A model generated the notes under the pieces. It worked only from the letters and a program-made list of their open reading frames with translations, searched no databases and was not told the origin of the DNA. Shown in pieces: positions 55,634 to 64,000 of a stretch of DNA of 64,000 nt (the stretch's first letter is position 1; every line of letters starts with the position of its first letter). Source of the DNA: Streptomyces sp. NRRL F-2580. GTDB taxonomy: Bacteria > Actinomycetota > Actinomycetes > Streptomycetales > Streptomycetaceae. Both the position numbers and the translations under genes were made by a program. The stretch covers positions 62,001 to 126,000 of the forward strand of contig NZ_JOIR01000015.1 in NCBI RefSeq assembly GCF_000720115.1. The letters run 5' to 3'.

Positions 55634-56250
55634 ATTGCCTCCTGGGTGGCTGCCTGGGAGTGCAGGTAGCGCATGAGGGTCAGCAGGACGTCGCGGGACG
55701 AGTCCCGCCGTCTGGCGTCGCAGACGAGGATCGGGACGGCGGGGGGCAGATCGAGGGCCTGGCGCAGTTCCTCCACCGGATGCTCGGGCGCGCCGGGGAA
55801 GGAGTTGACGGCCACGACGAAGGGGACGCCCCGCTCCTCCAGCCGTCCGATGACGTCGAAGCTGATCTCCAGCCGTCGGGTGTCGAGGAGTACGACCGCT
55901 CCGAGCGCGCCCTCGAAGAGTCCGCGCCACAGGAACCAGAAGCGCTCCTGACCGGGTGTTCCGAACAGGTACAGGACGAGTTCGTCGTTGATGCTGATGC
56001 GGCCGAAGTCCATGGCCACGGTGGTGGTGATCTTGCGGGCCACGCCCCAGGTGTCGTCGACACCGACGCCGGCCCGGGTCATGGTCTCCTCGGTCGTCAG
56101 CGGCTTGATCTCGCTGACCGCACCGACCATCGTCGTCTTGCCCACGCCGAAGCCGCCGACGATGACGACTTTCACGGCGGCCGCGGCCGTCTGCGGGAGT
56201 ACGTCCGCCTCGCACGGCCCGGCGGGCAGGTCAGAGTTTCTGAAGTCCAT
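55630..56250 (-). CDS. cvnD: Conservon GTPase (CvnD/MglA-like)
   Basis: A 206-residue small GTPase of the conservon type, thought to act downstream of the membrane kinase like a eukaryotic G-protein. P-loop GGFGVGKTT near residue 32, switch II LFGTPGQERFWFLW, and the NKxD-equivalent region in FVVAVNSFPGAP with Asn-Ser instead of the usual NKxD. ATG at 56250 overlaps the DUF742 gene by 20 bp. The order kinase, roadblock, DUF742, GTPase, P450 is that of S. coelicolor cvn operons, with overlapping codons between the last genes. Confidence 0.94.
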   Translation of the reverse strand: MDFRNSDLPAGPCEADVLPQTAAAAVKVVIVGGFGVGKTTMVGAVSEIKPLTTEETMTRAGVGVDDTWGVARKITTTVAMDFGRISINDELVLYLFGTPGQERFWFLWRGLFEGALGAVVLLDTRRLEISFDVIGRLEERGVPFVVAVNSFPGAPEHPVEELRQALDLPPAVPILVCDARRRDSSRDVLLTLMRYLHSQAATQEAM

Positions 56251-56590
56251 CGATCACTGCCTCGATCAGAGCAAGGTCGGGTAGCTGCGCGGCGGGAACG
56301 GGCGGACGGACGTACACGCGCTGAACGGCCATCAGGTCTCCGACCAGCACGGTGACGACGCTCACGGGCAGGCCCGCGTACGCGGCGATCTCGGCCACCG
56401 ACAGCGGTGACTGGCACATCCGGAGGATGGCCGCCTGCTCGGGCTGCATCTCGGGCCGGGCGTGCCCTTTGGCCACGACTAAGGTCACGAGGTCCAGATG
56501 GACGGCAGTGGAAGGTCCACTGCGTCCGCCGGTGATGACGTACAGCCGTTCGGGGCTGCCGTCCTCCCAGCTTGTGGGCGGCTCATTCAC
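56231..56590 (-). CDS. cvnC: Conservon DUF742 protein
   Basis: A 119-residue DUF742 protein with a winged-helix look: RLYVITGGRSGPSTAVHLDL is the family's opening phrase, and QAAILRMCQSPLSVAEIAAY, GLPVSVVTVLVGDLMAVQRV the helix-turn-helix-like core. It is the third conservon component and is believed to link the roadblock and GTPase proteins on the membrane kinase. GTG at 56590 overlaps the roadblock stop (GTGA). It may also bind DNA, but this is not established. Confidence 0.93.
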   Translation of the reverse strand: MNEPPTSWEDGSPERLYVITGGRSGPSTAVHLDLVTLVVAKGHARPEMQPEQAAILRMCQSPLSVAEIAAYAGLPVSVVTVLVGDLMAVQRVYVRPPVPAAQLPDLALIEAVIDGLQKL

Positions 56591-56997
56591 GCGGGCTGCC
56601 CGTCATGTCGGGGCGGGCTGCTCAGGTGGTCCCCCATTCGGGTCACCAGGTTGCGCATCTGCGCGCCCATCAGGCCCGCGTCCACGCCCTCGTCGGCGAG
56701 GACCGCGAGGTACGAACCGTCGCCGGCGGCCATCAGGTAGAAGAACCCGCCGTCCATCTCGATCACGACCAGGCGCATCCTGCCCTCGGAGCGGGGCAGT
56801 TCAGCGGCCACCGCTCCGGCGAGGCTCTGCAGGCCCGCGCAGGCCGCCGCCAGGCGGTCGGCCGTGTCGGTCTCGGCCCCGTACTGCGCCACGCAGAGCC
56901 CGTCCGCGGACAGGACGATCACGTGTCGCGTCTGTGGCACTCCGGCGGCCAGGTCCTTGAGCATCCAGTCCATGCTGCTGATTCGCTGAGTCATCAC
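56587..56997 (-). CDS. cvnB: Conservon roadblock/LC7-domain protein
   Basis: A 136-residue roadblock/LC7 protein. The signature strand HVIVLSADGLCVAQYGAETD is followed by DRLAAACAGLQSLAGAVAAE and the second sheet VIEMDGGFFYLMAAGDGSYL. In conservons this component is thought to regulate the GTPase as MglB regulates MglA. ATG at 56997 is 3 bp after the kinase stop, and its stop overlaps the DUF742 gene, so the whole set is coupled. Confidence 0.94.
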   Translation of the reverse strand: MMTQRISSMDWMLKDLAAGVPQTRHVIVLSADGLCVAQYGAETDTADRLAAACAGLQSLAGAVAAELPRSEGRMRLVVIEMDGGFFYLMAAGDGSYLAVLADEGVDAGLMGAQMRNLVTRMGDHLSSPPRHDGQPA

Positions 56998-57000
56998 TGC

Positions 57001-58539
57001 TTACGCCCCCTTGGTCGCTGAACCCGACGCGCCCTCGGCGCCCGGCGCGTCGTGGCCGGGCGCGCCGGACAGTCCGCTGTGGAAGGCCTCCAGCCACATT
57101 CCGGGGCCCTGGCCGTCCGCCGGCTGCGGCTCCGCGGCCGGCCGGACGTCGAAGGTGGTGGCACGGTCCTTCCGGCGTCGCTGCGGCAGGCCGGTCGCGG
57201 TGCGTCCGGTGTCCGGCTGGCCGCCTGCGGCGGCGGGCGCCGGCCTGTGCGCCGGGGCCGGCGCCTGCCGGGGCGCGGACACACCGGCCGACGAGCGGTC
57301 GAAGGGGTGCTCGCGCGGGGTGGCGGCCACGGCCCTGGGCCCCGAGGAGGAGCCGATGCCGTGGGCGAGACCCGTCGCCGAGGACGCCGTGGTGATCAGG
57401 TGCTGCGGCACGATGACCACGGCGCGCACGCCGCCGTACGCGGACGAGCGCAGGGAGACCTGGAACCCGTACGCCTGTGCCAGTCGGCCGACCACCGCGA
57501 GGCCCAGCCTCGGCGTCTCGCCCAGGTCGTTGAGGTCGATCCCGGACTGCGCCTGTGCGAGCATCTTCTCGGCGCGTCCACGGGCCTCCTCGCTCATGCT
57601 GAGGCCGCCGTCCTCGATCTCCACGGCGATGCCCGACTGCACCTCGACGGCCGTGAGGTGGACCCGGGTGTGCGGCGGCGAGTACCGGGTGGCGTTGTCC
57701 AGCAGCTCCGCCAGGGTGTGGATCAGCGGCTCCACGATCGGGCCGACGACGGCGACCTCGGAGACCGAGTGGAGCTCCACCCGCTGGTAGTCGATGATCC
57801 GCGACATCGCGCCGCGCATCACGCTGTACAGGGTGACGGCCCTGCTCCACTGGCGGCCGGGGCGCGCGCCGCCGAGGACCGAGATGGAGTCGGCGAGGCG
57901 GCCGATGAGGGCGGTGCCGTGGTCCAGTCGCAGGAGGTCGCCGAACACGTCGGGGTTGCTGCCGTGCCGGTCCTCCATCTCGCGCATCTCGTGGGCCTGC
58001 TGGTGGACGATCGCCTGCACGCGGCGGGCGACGTTCACGAAGGCCCGCTGCGCCGAGTCGCGCAGGCTCTCCTCGTTGTCGACGGCGTCGATGACGTGGG
58101 ACAGCACGGCCTGCAGAGCGGCGCGGAAGCCCGGGGTCAGCGCCTCGTCGTTGCCCCAGCGGTCGCCCTGGCCACCGCGCCCTCCCAGGGCCGTCAGCAC
58201 CTCCTCGGCCAGCTCGCCCCTGCGCAGTCGCTCGATGGCCTCGGGCAGCACCACCTGGGACAGGCGGGCCGCCTCGGTCTCCTGCCGGGACAGCGCGTGC
58301 CGCATGGCCGCGACCTGGGCGCGCTCGGCGGCGAGCGCGCGGCCACGCCGTAACGCTTCGACGAACACCGCCGCGGTGCACACGGCGGCCACGGCGATCA
58401 GGGCGGTGCCGACCGGTGCTGTGGAGGAGGCGAGTGCGCCGACCAGGCAGGCGGCGGCCACGAACGCGATCGTGGGCATCATCCGGCTTGCTCTCCCCTC
58501 CACGTGGGCGCTTTCGGGGGGAATCTCTCTTTGCTCCAT
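57001..58539 (-). CDS. cvnA: Conservon sensor histidine kinase-like protein
   Basis: A 512-residue membrane protein heading the conservon. Two spans (about 23-40 and 44-62) with a very short loop are followed by a long coiled helical region and a HATPase domain with N-box IHTLAELLDNATRYSPPHTR and G-box region LGLAVVGRLAQAYGFQVSL. The C-terminal 110 residues are Pro/Ala/Arg-rich and disordered. No conventional phospho-His motif is evident, as in other CvnA proteins. ATG at 58539 has GAGGA ahead. These kinases are thought to scaffold CvnB, C and D at the membrane. Confidence 0.92.
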   Translation of the reverse strand: MEQREIPPESAHVEGRASRMMPTIAFVAAACLVGALASSTAPVGTALIAVAAVCTAAVFVEALRRGRALAAERAQVAAMRHALSRQETEAARLSQVVLPEAIERLRRGELAEEVLTALGGRGGQGDRWGNDEALTPGFRAALQAVLSHVIDAVDNEESLRDSAQRAFVNVARRVQAIVHQQAHEMREMEDRHGSNPDVFGDLLRLDHGTALIGRLADSISVLGGARPGRQWSRAVTLYSVMRGAMSRIIDYQRVELHSVSEVAVVGPIVEPLIHTLAELLDNATRYSPPHTRVHLTAVEVQSGIAVEIEDGGLSMSEEARGRAEKMLAQAQSGIDLNDLGETPRLGLAVVGRLAQAYGFQVSLRSSAYGGVRAVVIVPQHLITTASSATGLAHGIGSSSGPRAVAATPREHPFDRSSAGVSAPRQAPAPAHRPAPAAAGGQPDTGRTATGLPQRRRKDRATTFDVRPAAEPQPADGQGPGMWLEAFHSGLSGAPGHDAPGAEGASGSATKGA

Positions 58540-58945
58540 CGGCGTCCTCGAACTATCGAAAAAAAAGGGGGACCTTCTGACCGGTGGGCGGGAGCATAAC
58601 TACGCCCAAGTTCCCGCACGTGCGGTTTCGTTGGAGTTCATCGGACCGGAGGAACCGATATGCGCCAAGGTCAGCGCCGAATTCCGGCGCCGACGGGGTC
58701 CCCTCCGCGGCGCGTGGCGGTGTAGCGGGAGGTCGGCGGGGTGCCGAACTCGTTCGCGGCGTGTGAACGGGTGCTCACCCCTCCGATCGCTTCCGGCCGC
58801 ACCCCCTTGCCAGCAGTGGCGCCCCGGCCGGAAATGCGCTAGGTCATCTCCGGGGCGCGCGGTGCGGGGTCGACTGCCCCACACTGGTGGCCAGGCACCC
58901 CACACGGCTGGTGCCGTCGGGATCCCGGTGGACAGGAGGCGCAGC
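58540..58945. other. 406-bp divergent intergenic region before conservon and STAS genes
   Basis: No coding sequence is supported. An A8 tract (about 58559-58566) next to G5 stands just upstream of cvnA, unusual in so GC-rich a genome and likely part of its promoter. Promoters for the conservon and for the STAS gene must lie here; I cannot place -10 boxes with confidence. Confidence 0.4.
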
Positions 58946-59281
58946 ATGGTCATCAGTCACCGCATCGCCGAGGACACCCTGCACGTGCGGATCCTGCAGG
59001 AGCTGGACGTCACCAACCGGTCCGCGGCCGCCCTGCAGATCGAGTCCCTCGTCCACGCGCACCGCCCCTCCCGGGTCACGGTCGAGCTGCCGACCGACGC
59101 GCCCTCCCCCATGACCTTCAGCGCGCTGGCCCGCGCACAGCGGATGTGCCAGAGCCTCGGCATCCCCCTCACCGCGACCGGGCCCGGCGAGCACGCACCC
59201 CCGCTGCCCCTCGGCCCCGGCCCCGGTGCCGGCGCGGGCCGGCCCCGGTCACTGGAACACGGCGCGCGCCACGACCACTGA
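58946..59281 (+). CDS. Small STAS/anti-anti-sigma-like protein
   Basis: A 111-residue soluble protein. The first 80 residues give short alternating strands and helices (MVISHRIAEDTLHVRILQEL, LQIESLVHAHRPSRVTVELP, SPMTFSALARAQRMCQSLGI) consistent with a STAS-like fold; the usual phospho-Ser loop (DSSG) is replaced by TDAPSPMTFS. The tail is a Gly/Pro/Ala string. It may be a degenerate partner-switching component, but the assignment is weak. ATG at 58946 is preceded by GGAGG. It diverges from the conservon. Confidence 0.5.
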   Translation: MVISHRIAEDTLHVRILQELDVTNRSAAALQIESLVHAHRPSRVTVELPTDAPSPMTFSALARAQRMCQSLGIPLTATGPGEHAPPLPLGPGPGAGAGRPRSLEHGARHDH

Positions 59282-59340
59282 CCGGGGCCGGTCCCCCCTC
59301 GAGGTCCTCGAACCGGTCCGGACAGCTCCCCGGCCAAGGC

Positions 59341-60528
59341 CTAGTTGAACGGCTCCAGTGTCATGAAGGCCTCCTGCGGGTTGCCGTCGTGCACCAGCGA
59401 CTCGTGGGCTCCCACGTCGTCGAAGGCGAAGCCGTACGCCTTGCCGTCGGCCATCTGTGCGTGGATGACGCGGGAGTAGTGGTTGGTGACGGCGTCACGG
59501 TAGAAGCCGGCGCCGTTCACGTCGGGTTGGTTGGGGTTGGTCAGGAGCGTCGACCGGTTGAAGCCCGCGCACAGGGTGCGGGAGATCGGGCCGCGGACGA
59601 GGTCGTTGGGTGCGTCCAGGAGCTTGTAGCAGCCGAAGATGCTGTCGGAGTCCGGTTTCTGGAAGCTGGTGACCACCGCTCCCGAGGCGTCCGTGAAGTT
59701 CATGACGTTGCCCGACACCCGGCCGTGGTACTTGGTGTTCGGCTGGTTCGCGAACGGGGTCACGGTGAGCGTGGACGAGCTGTACTTGTTCCAGACCCGG
59801 TTGACGTAGTCGTTCATGACGGTGGCCGGGATCCCGCCCGCCTCGATGCCGTGACCGGGCGAGAGCGCGCGCAGCGGTGTGCCGTCGGGGCGGTTCTGGA
59901 TCAGTCCGCCCCAGCCTGCCGCCCGCAGCTGGCCGAAGACGGCGTCGTAGCCCCCGGGCCGCAGCCTCCCGGTGTTCCTGACCGTGCCGTCCGCCGCCTT
60001 CACGCCCACCGCGTACGGAGCCGAGAACATGTCGACCTGGGTGCTGTTGATCCACAGGCCGGCGTCGTTCAGCGTGTACTCGGACCAGTTGAACAGGATG
60101 TTGCGGTTGGGGTCGGAGGGGTTCTGCACGGCGGGCTGCACCAGGCCGCCGGTGGCGAGCTTGAAGACGATCTTCTGTCCGATGGAGAAGTAGACGCGTC
60201 CGGAGAACTTGGGCATCCGGATCGTCCTGGTCTGCCCGTTGGCCGGGCCCGGGATCGACGCGTCGGGCGCCGGCGTGGGGGGATTGCCTCCCGCCGGCCA
60301 CGGGTGGAAGGTGCCGTTGGCGTCGGCCCAGCCCTGCCGGCCCGTCGCGAGCTCGGTGCCCAGGTTGTAGACGTAGACCGGCTCGCCGCGACCCGAGGTG
60401 TTCTTGATCGTGAGCGGGATGGTCGCCGGTACGGCCTCCGCGGACGGCGACGGACCGAGAACCATCACGCCGGCGGCGACGACCAGGGCCGAGACAGCGG
60501 ACGCGATCACTTTCGATAGGCGGAACAC
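59341..60528 (-). CDS. Secreted GH64 endo-beta-1,3-glucanase (laminaripentaose-producing type)
   Basis: A 395-residue secreted glycoside hydrolase cutting beta-1,3-glucans of fungal walls. The signal peptide ends near AEA (residue 31, VMVLGPSPSAEAVPATIPLT). The GH64 core follows: VYVYNLG, ILFNWSEYTLNDAGLWINST, TQVDMFSAPYAVGV. Glu of SEYT and Asp of QVDMF are 16 residues apart, like catalytic Glu154 and Asp170 of the S. matensis enzyme. No carbohydrate-binding module is attached, so it is a single-domain enzyme. ATG at 60528 has AGGAGG ahead. A perfect 18-bp palindrome in its promoter indicates LacI-family control by glucan oligosaccharides. Confidence 0.93.
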   Translation of the reverse strand: MFRLSKVIASAVSALVVAAGVMVLGPSPSAEAVPATIPLTIKNTSGRGEPVYVYNLGTELATGRQGWADANGTFHPWPAGGNPPTPAPDASIPGPANGQTRTIRMPKFSGRVYFSIGQKIVFKLATGGLVQPAVQNPSDPNRNILFNWSEYTLNDAGLWINSTQVDMFSAPYAVGVKAADGTVRNTGRLRPGGYDAVFGQLRAAGWGGLIQNRPDGTPLRALSPGHGIEAGGIPATVMNDYVNRVWNKYSSSTLTVTPFANQPNTKYHGRVSGNVMNFTDASGAVVTSFQKPDSDSIFGCYKLLDAPNDLVRGPISRTLCAGFNRSTLLTNPNQPDVNGAGFYRDAVTNHYSRVIHAQMADGKAYGFAFDDVGAHESLVHDGNPQEAFMTLEPFN

Positions 60529-60564
60529 ATTCTTCCTCCTGACGGCTGTTGACGACTATTGATG

Positions 60565-60582
60565 TCTGAGAGCGCTCTCAGA
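60565..60582 (-). promoter_or_regulatory. LacI/CebR-type operator upstream of the GH64 gene
   Basis: TCTGAGAGCGCTCTCAGA is a perfect 18-bp palindrome with the central GAGCGCTC of CebR/LacI-family operators (CebR consensus TGGGAGCGCTCCCA). It lies 37 bp upstream of the glucanase start, where a repressor would block the promoter until an inducing oligosaccharide appears. Confidence 0.8.
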
Positions 60583-60660
60583 ATCGAGCTGTGTTCAATT
60601 TCTGTCAATGAAACTGACACAGCCCGGACCGACACCGCCCGGAGGGAGAGGCGCTCCGGC

Positions 60661-61385
60661 TCAGACCACGGTCACCCGGGCGAGGGCCCAGGAGGTGTGG
60701 TCGAACGCCGTGTTGGCGTTGGCGTCCTCGACGACCAGGTGCAGCAGCTTCACCCCGCGCACGTCGAGGTCCACCCGCACGGGACCGCCCGCACCGGTCA
60801 GCTTGCCGCTGGTGAACAGCACCTTCCCGTCGCCCCTCACCGAGGCCTTCGTCGCGGCGGTGGCGGCCTGGTTCTTCGAGAAGTCGTCGATGCCGACGAG
60901 CGCGGTGAAACGGTCCGCCGTTCCGCCGAGGTGGTAGACGATCTCGGACGGTGCGTGGACGCCGAGCCCCTTCGCGTAGGTCACTCCGCCGAACGAGATC
61001 GGCGTGCCGTCCCCGGCCGCGTTGCGCCCGTTGGAGCGGTCACGTTCCACCGGGCCCCAGCCGTTGGTGGCCGACACCCACGCCAGATCGCTCAGATAGG
61101 CGTCGGCGACCGGCGCCGGCGGCACCGTGGAGACCCGTTCCGTGGCGGAGTAGCGCAGGGGTCCTGTCGCCGACTCCGCGGTGCCGTCGACGGTCAGCGG
61201 CCACTGCGTGCCTGCGGCGGCCGTCGCCGGCGGGGTGACCTTCCAGGTCGTCGTCAGTGCGGCACCGGCGGCCAGCGGGTCCTGACCGGTCGCGGTGGTC
61301 GCCCGGACCTGCCAGCCGGCCGGGGCGCGCAGCGCGAGGAGCGCGCGGGTCCAGGGCTTGCCGGAGCCGTTGCCCAGGCTCGCGC
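60661..61385 (-). pseudogene. C-terminal part of an alpha-galactosidase-like (GH27) protein with NPCBM domain, 5'-truncated
   Basis: About 240 residues remain: LGNGSGKPWTRALLALRAPA, WKVTPPATAAAGTQWPLTVD, then an NPCBM carbohydrate-binding domain with DLAWVSATNGWGPVERDRSN, YAKGLGVHAPSEIVYHLGG and VEDANANTAFDHTSWALARV at the end. This NEW3-plus-NPCBM tail is the usual C-terminus of Streptomyces GH27 alpha-galactosidases. The catalytic barrel is absent: upstream of about 61385 the frame becomes the antisense of an RHS gene. It can hardly be expressed as an enzyme. It sits 132 bp upstream of the GH64 gene in the same direction. Confidence 0.75.
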
Positions 61386-64000
61386 GACGCCGCCCCTCCC
61401 AAGCCCTCGTACTCCGAACAGCTCAAAGACGGCATGGACTACCTGGAGATCGCGGAAACCCACCTGGCCGGGGGCGTCCTCAAGGGAACGGCGGGCCTCG
61501 CCAACTTCGTCCGCGTAGTCACCCCGTTCGACCTGTACAACCTCACCCACCCCGCCGAGTACCGGACCAACCTCAACTCGACGGTCGCCGGCCTGCTCGT
61601 GGCGGTCAACGACCCCATAGGCACGGGCAAGCAGATGCTCGACGACTTCATGAAGGACCCCACCGAAGGCGTCGGCAAATTCCTCCCGGAACTCGCCGGC
61701 ACCAAGGGCCTCGGCGCCGGGAAGAAGGCCGGCACGGCCGCGAAGCACCTGGACGACCTGGACGGCGCGGGCGGCAAGGAGACGGACGGGAAAGGACCGC
61801 ACCACGGCGAGCGGCCCGACCCGGACAAGGCCAGTGAGGGCACCGACCCCGTCGACCTCGCCACCGGCCGGATGTACCTCCCGCAGACGGACGTGGTCCT
61901 GCCCGGCACGTTCCCGTTCGCGTTCACGCGCCGTGCGGAGTCCGGCTACCGGGCGGGCCGCTGGTTCGGCCCCACCTGGTCCTCCACGATCGACCAGCAC
62001 TTGGAGATCGACGCCAAGGGCGTCGTCCTGGTCTCCGAGGACGGCCTCCTCGTCGGCTATCCGCATCCCGCGCCCGGTGTGCCCGTACTGCCGGTGTCGG
62101 CGTCGGGCCCGCGCCACCCGCTGGCACGCACCCCTGACGGCGACTGGACGCTGACGGACCCGCTGACGGGCGCCGTCCGCCGCTTCGTCCCGCCGGCCGA
62201 CGGCGCCGAGAACGGCATCGCGCCGATCGCCCAGTTCGAGGATCCGAACGGCAACCACGTCGTCTTCGAGTACGACGAGCACGGCACGCCGCTGGGTCTC
62301 ACCCACTCGGGCGGCTACCGGCTGCACTTCGGGACCGAAGGCGGCCGGATTACGGCCCTGCACCTGTCCGGCGGCGGCCGCGTCCTCGCGTACGGCTACA
62401 CCGACGGGAACCTGACCGAGGTCACCAACTCCTCCGGTCTGCCTCTGCGGTTCACCTACGACGACCGCGCCCGCATCACCTCCTGGACGGATACGAACGA
62501 GCGCCGCTATGAGTACGCCTACGACGACCTCGACCGGTGTGTCGCCGAGGCCGGCGAGGCGGGCCACATCGCCCTCACCTTCCGCTACGACGACGTGGAC
62601 CCGCAGACCCGCCACCGGGTGACGCGTGTGACCACCGCCGCAGGTCATACCCGCCAGTACCTGATCGACGACCGGTACCGGGTGGTGGCCGAGACCGACC
62701 CGCTCGGCGCGGTCACCCGGTACCAGTACGACAGCGGCGGCCGGCGGACCGCGCTCACCGATCCGCTCGGCCACACCACCCGCAGCACCTTCGACGACAC
62801 GGGCCGCATGGTCTCCTACGTCCGGCCCGACGGCCGGGAGGCCCGCGCCGAGTACAACGACCTCGGCCGGCCGGTCAAGGTCGTCGCCGTGGACGGATCG
62901 GTCGTCCACCAGACCTACGACGAGCGCGGAAACCGCACCGCGGTCAGCCGCCCCGACGGGACGGTCACCCACTTCGGCTACGACGAGAGCGGCCACCTCA
63001 CCACCGTCACCGACCCCCGCGGGGCGGTCACGCGGATCCGCACCGACCGGGCCGGGCTGCCGCTCGCCGTCACCGACCGGCTCGGCGCCACCACCACGTA
63101 CGAGCGGGACGCCTTCGGGCGGGTCACGGCGGTCACCGACCCCCTGGGAGCGGTCACCCGCATGGAATGGACGGTGGAGGGCAAGCCGCTGCACCGGACG
63201 GACCCGGACGGCCGGCGCCGCTCGTGGACGTATGACGGCGAGGGGAACTGCCTGACCCGTAGGGACGGCCCCGACGGCGGCGGGGTGCACTTCGAGTACA
63301 CCCACTTCGACCTGCTCGCCGCCCGGACCGACGCGGACGGCGCGCGCCACGCATACACGTACGACGCCGAGCTGCGGCTGACCGGGGTCCGCAACCCGCA
63401 GGGCATGACCTGGGAGTACACCTACGACCCGGCGGGCCGGCTCATCCGGGAGACCGACTTCGACGGCCGTGTGCTCGACTACGCCTACGACCCGGCGGGC
63501 CGGCTCGTCACCCGCACCGACGCCCTCGGGCAGCGGATCACGTACGAGCGCGACGCCTTGGGGCACACCGTCCGCAAGGACGCGGGCGGCACGGTGACGA
63601 CGTACGAGTACGACGTCTTCGACCGGCTCGCCGTCGCGGTGTGCGGGGACAGCGTGCTGACCCGGCTGCGGGACCGGGCGGGCCGCATCCTCCAGGAGAC
63701 GGTCGACGGCCGCACCCTCACCTACACCTACGACGCCATGGGGCGCCGCACCGGCCGGACCACCCCCACGGGCGCCGTCGCCGCCTGGGCGTACGACGCC
63801 GCAGGCCGCTACGACGCCCTGACCACGTCCGGCCGCCGGATCGGCTTCACGCACGACGCGGCGGGCCAGGAGCTCAGCCGTACCTACGGCGACGCCGTCA
63901 CCCTCGACCAGGCGTGGGACGAGACCGGCCGGCTGGTGGAGCAGCGGCTCACGGGCGCAGGACAGGGGGTGGTGCAGCGCCGCGGCTACACCTACCGGTC
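61386..64000 (+). CDS. RHS/YD-repeat polymorphic-toxin-like protein, both ends missing
   Basis: An open frame of at least 871 codons running off the window. The first 140 residues (SYSEQLKDGMDYLEIAETHL, NPIDLYNLTHP-like phrase TPFDLYNLTHPAEYRTNLNS, PELAGTKGLGAGKKAGTAAK) are the linker of actinobacterial RHS toxins; then the DUF6531 entry DPVDLATGRMYLPQTDVVLP, and from about residue 270 a string of YD repeats (TDPLGAVTRYQYDSGGRRT, TYDPAGRLIRETDFDGRV). Such proteins form a shell carrying a C-terminal toxin, released by proteolysis, with an immunity gene downstream; both are outside. The N-terminal secretion domain is missing, and there is no good start: the first ATG is 61434. The frame meets a truncated gene of opposite strand at about 61385. 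Confidence 0.85.

Noticed and set aside
56478..56490. CTAAGG sequence near 56480 as another CTTAGGG element
   Set aside because: It lies inside the DUF742 coding sequence and matches only six bases.
61254..63854. An 866-codon open frame on the minus strand opposite the RHS gene
   Set aside because: It is antisense to unmistakable YD repeats and its own translation is a Val/Gly/Arg-rich string with no motif.

Overview
The window is very GC-rich, uses GTG and TTG starts freely, and carries several hallmark Streptomyces loci: a complete-looking coelichelin-type siderophore cluster, a conservon (sensor kinase, roadblock, DUF742, GTPase, P450), a Rpf-like transglycosylase and leaderless-looking promoters. 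I read it as a piece of a Streptomyces chromosome (or a close relative). No rRNA, tRNA, CRISPR array, integrase or insertion sequence was seen.

Region 1 (1-20.1 kb) is the coelichelin cluster in the order known from S. coelicolor: cchI (cut by the window edge), cchH (a three-module NRPS with A-domain codes for N5-formyl-N5-hydroxyornithine, threonine and N5-hydroxyornithine), cchG (exporter half), cchF-E-D-C (ferri-siderophore import), cchB (ornithine N5-monooxygenase) and the divergent cchA (formyltransferase). IdeR/DmdR1-like iron boxes lie between cchA and cchB and before cchF. Oddities are a C domain lacking the second His of its active-site motif and an ABC subunit with no LSGGQ signature.

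Region 2 (20.2-35.3 kb) is mixed: a 2-oxoglutarate/Fe(II) oxygenase, gene remnants, a response regulator/kinase/ABC transporter operon, a GT1-type glycosyltransferase, an RNA 2',3'-cyclic phosphodiesterase, a class A beta-lactamase, a mycothiol-dependent-isomerase-like protein, a 1153-residue HEAT-like protein and a small phosphoesterase.

Region 3 (35.3-42.4 kb) encodes secreted and envelope proteins: a CAP-domain protein, then a thiol-disulfide relay (thioredoxin-like lipoprotein, TlpA-like protein, CcdA, DsbD-alpha-like lipoprotein) followed directly by its own two-component system. The CAP gene and the first thioredoxin gene share a 20-bp upstream element at identical distance from the -10 box, and its CTTAGGG core recurs before the regulator gene.

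Region 4 (42.4-52 kb) holds a frameshifted pseudogene, an ECF41-type sigma factor with mirror-image divergent promoters, paired paralogous proteins, and a coupled operon of methyltransferase, CDGSH Fe-S protein, haem-oxygenase-like iron enzyme and HAD hydrolase, plus two VOC proteins and a Rpf-like protein.

Region 5 (52-59.3 kb) has a two-gene terpene operon (a SAM methyltransferase overlapping a class I terpene cyclase), facing a conservon whose P450 lacks the ExxR motif, as in family CYP157. Region 6 (59.3-64 kb) has a GH64 beta-1,3-glucanase with a LacI-type operator, then an abrupt junction where a 5'-truncated alpha-galactosidase-like gene meets a 5'-truncated RHS/YD-repeat gene on the opposite strand. 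The methyltransferase/cyclase pair is the best candidate for undescribed chemistry.
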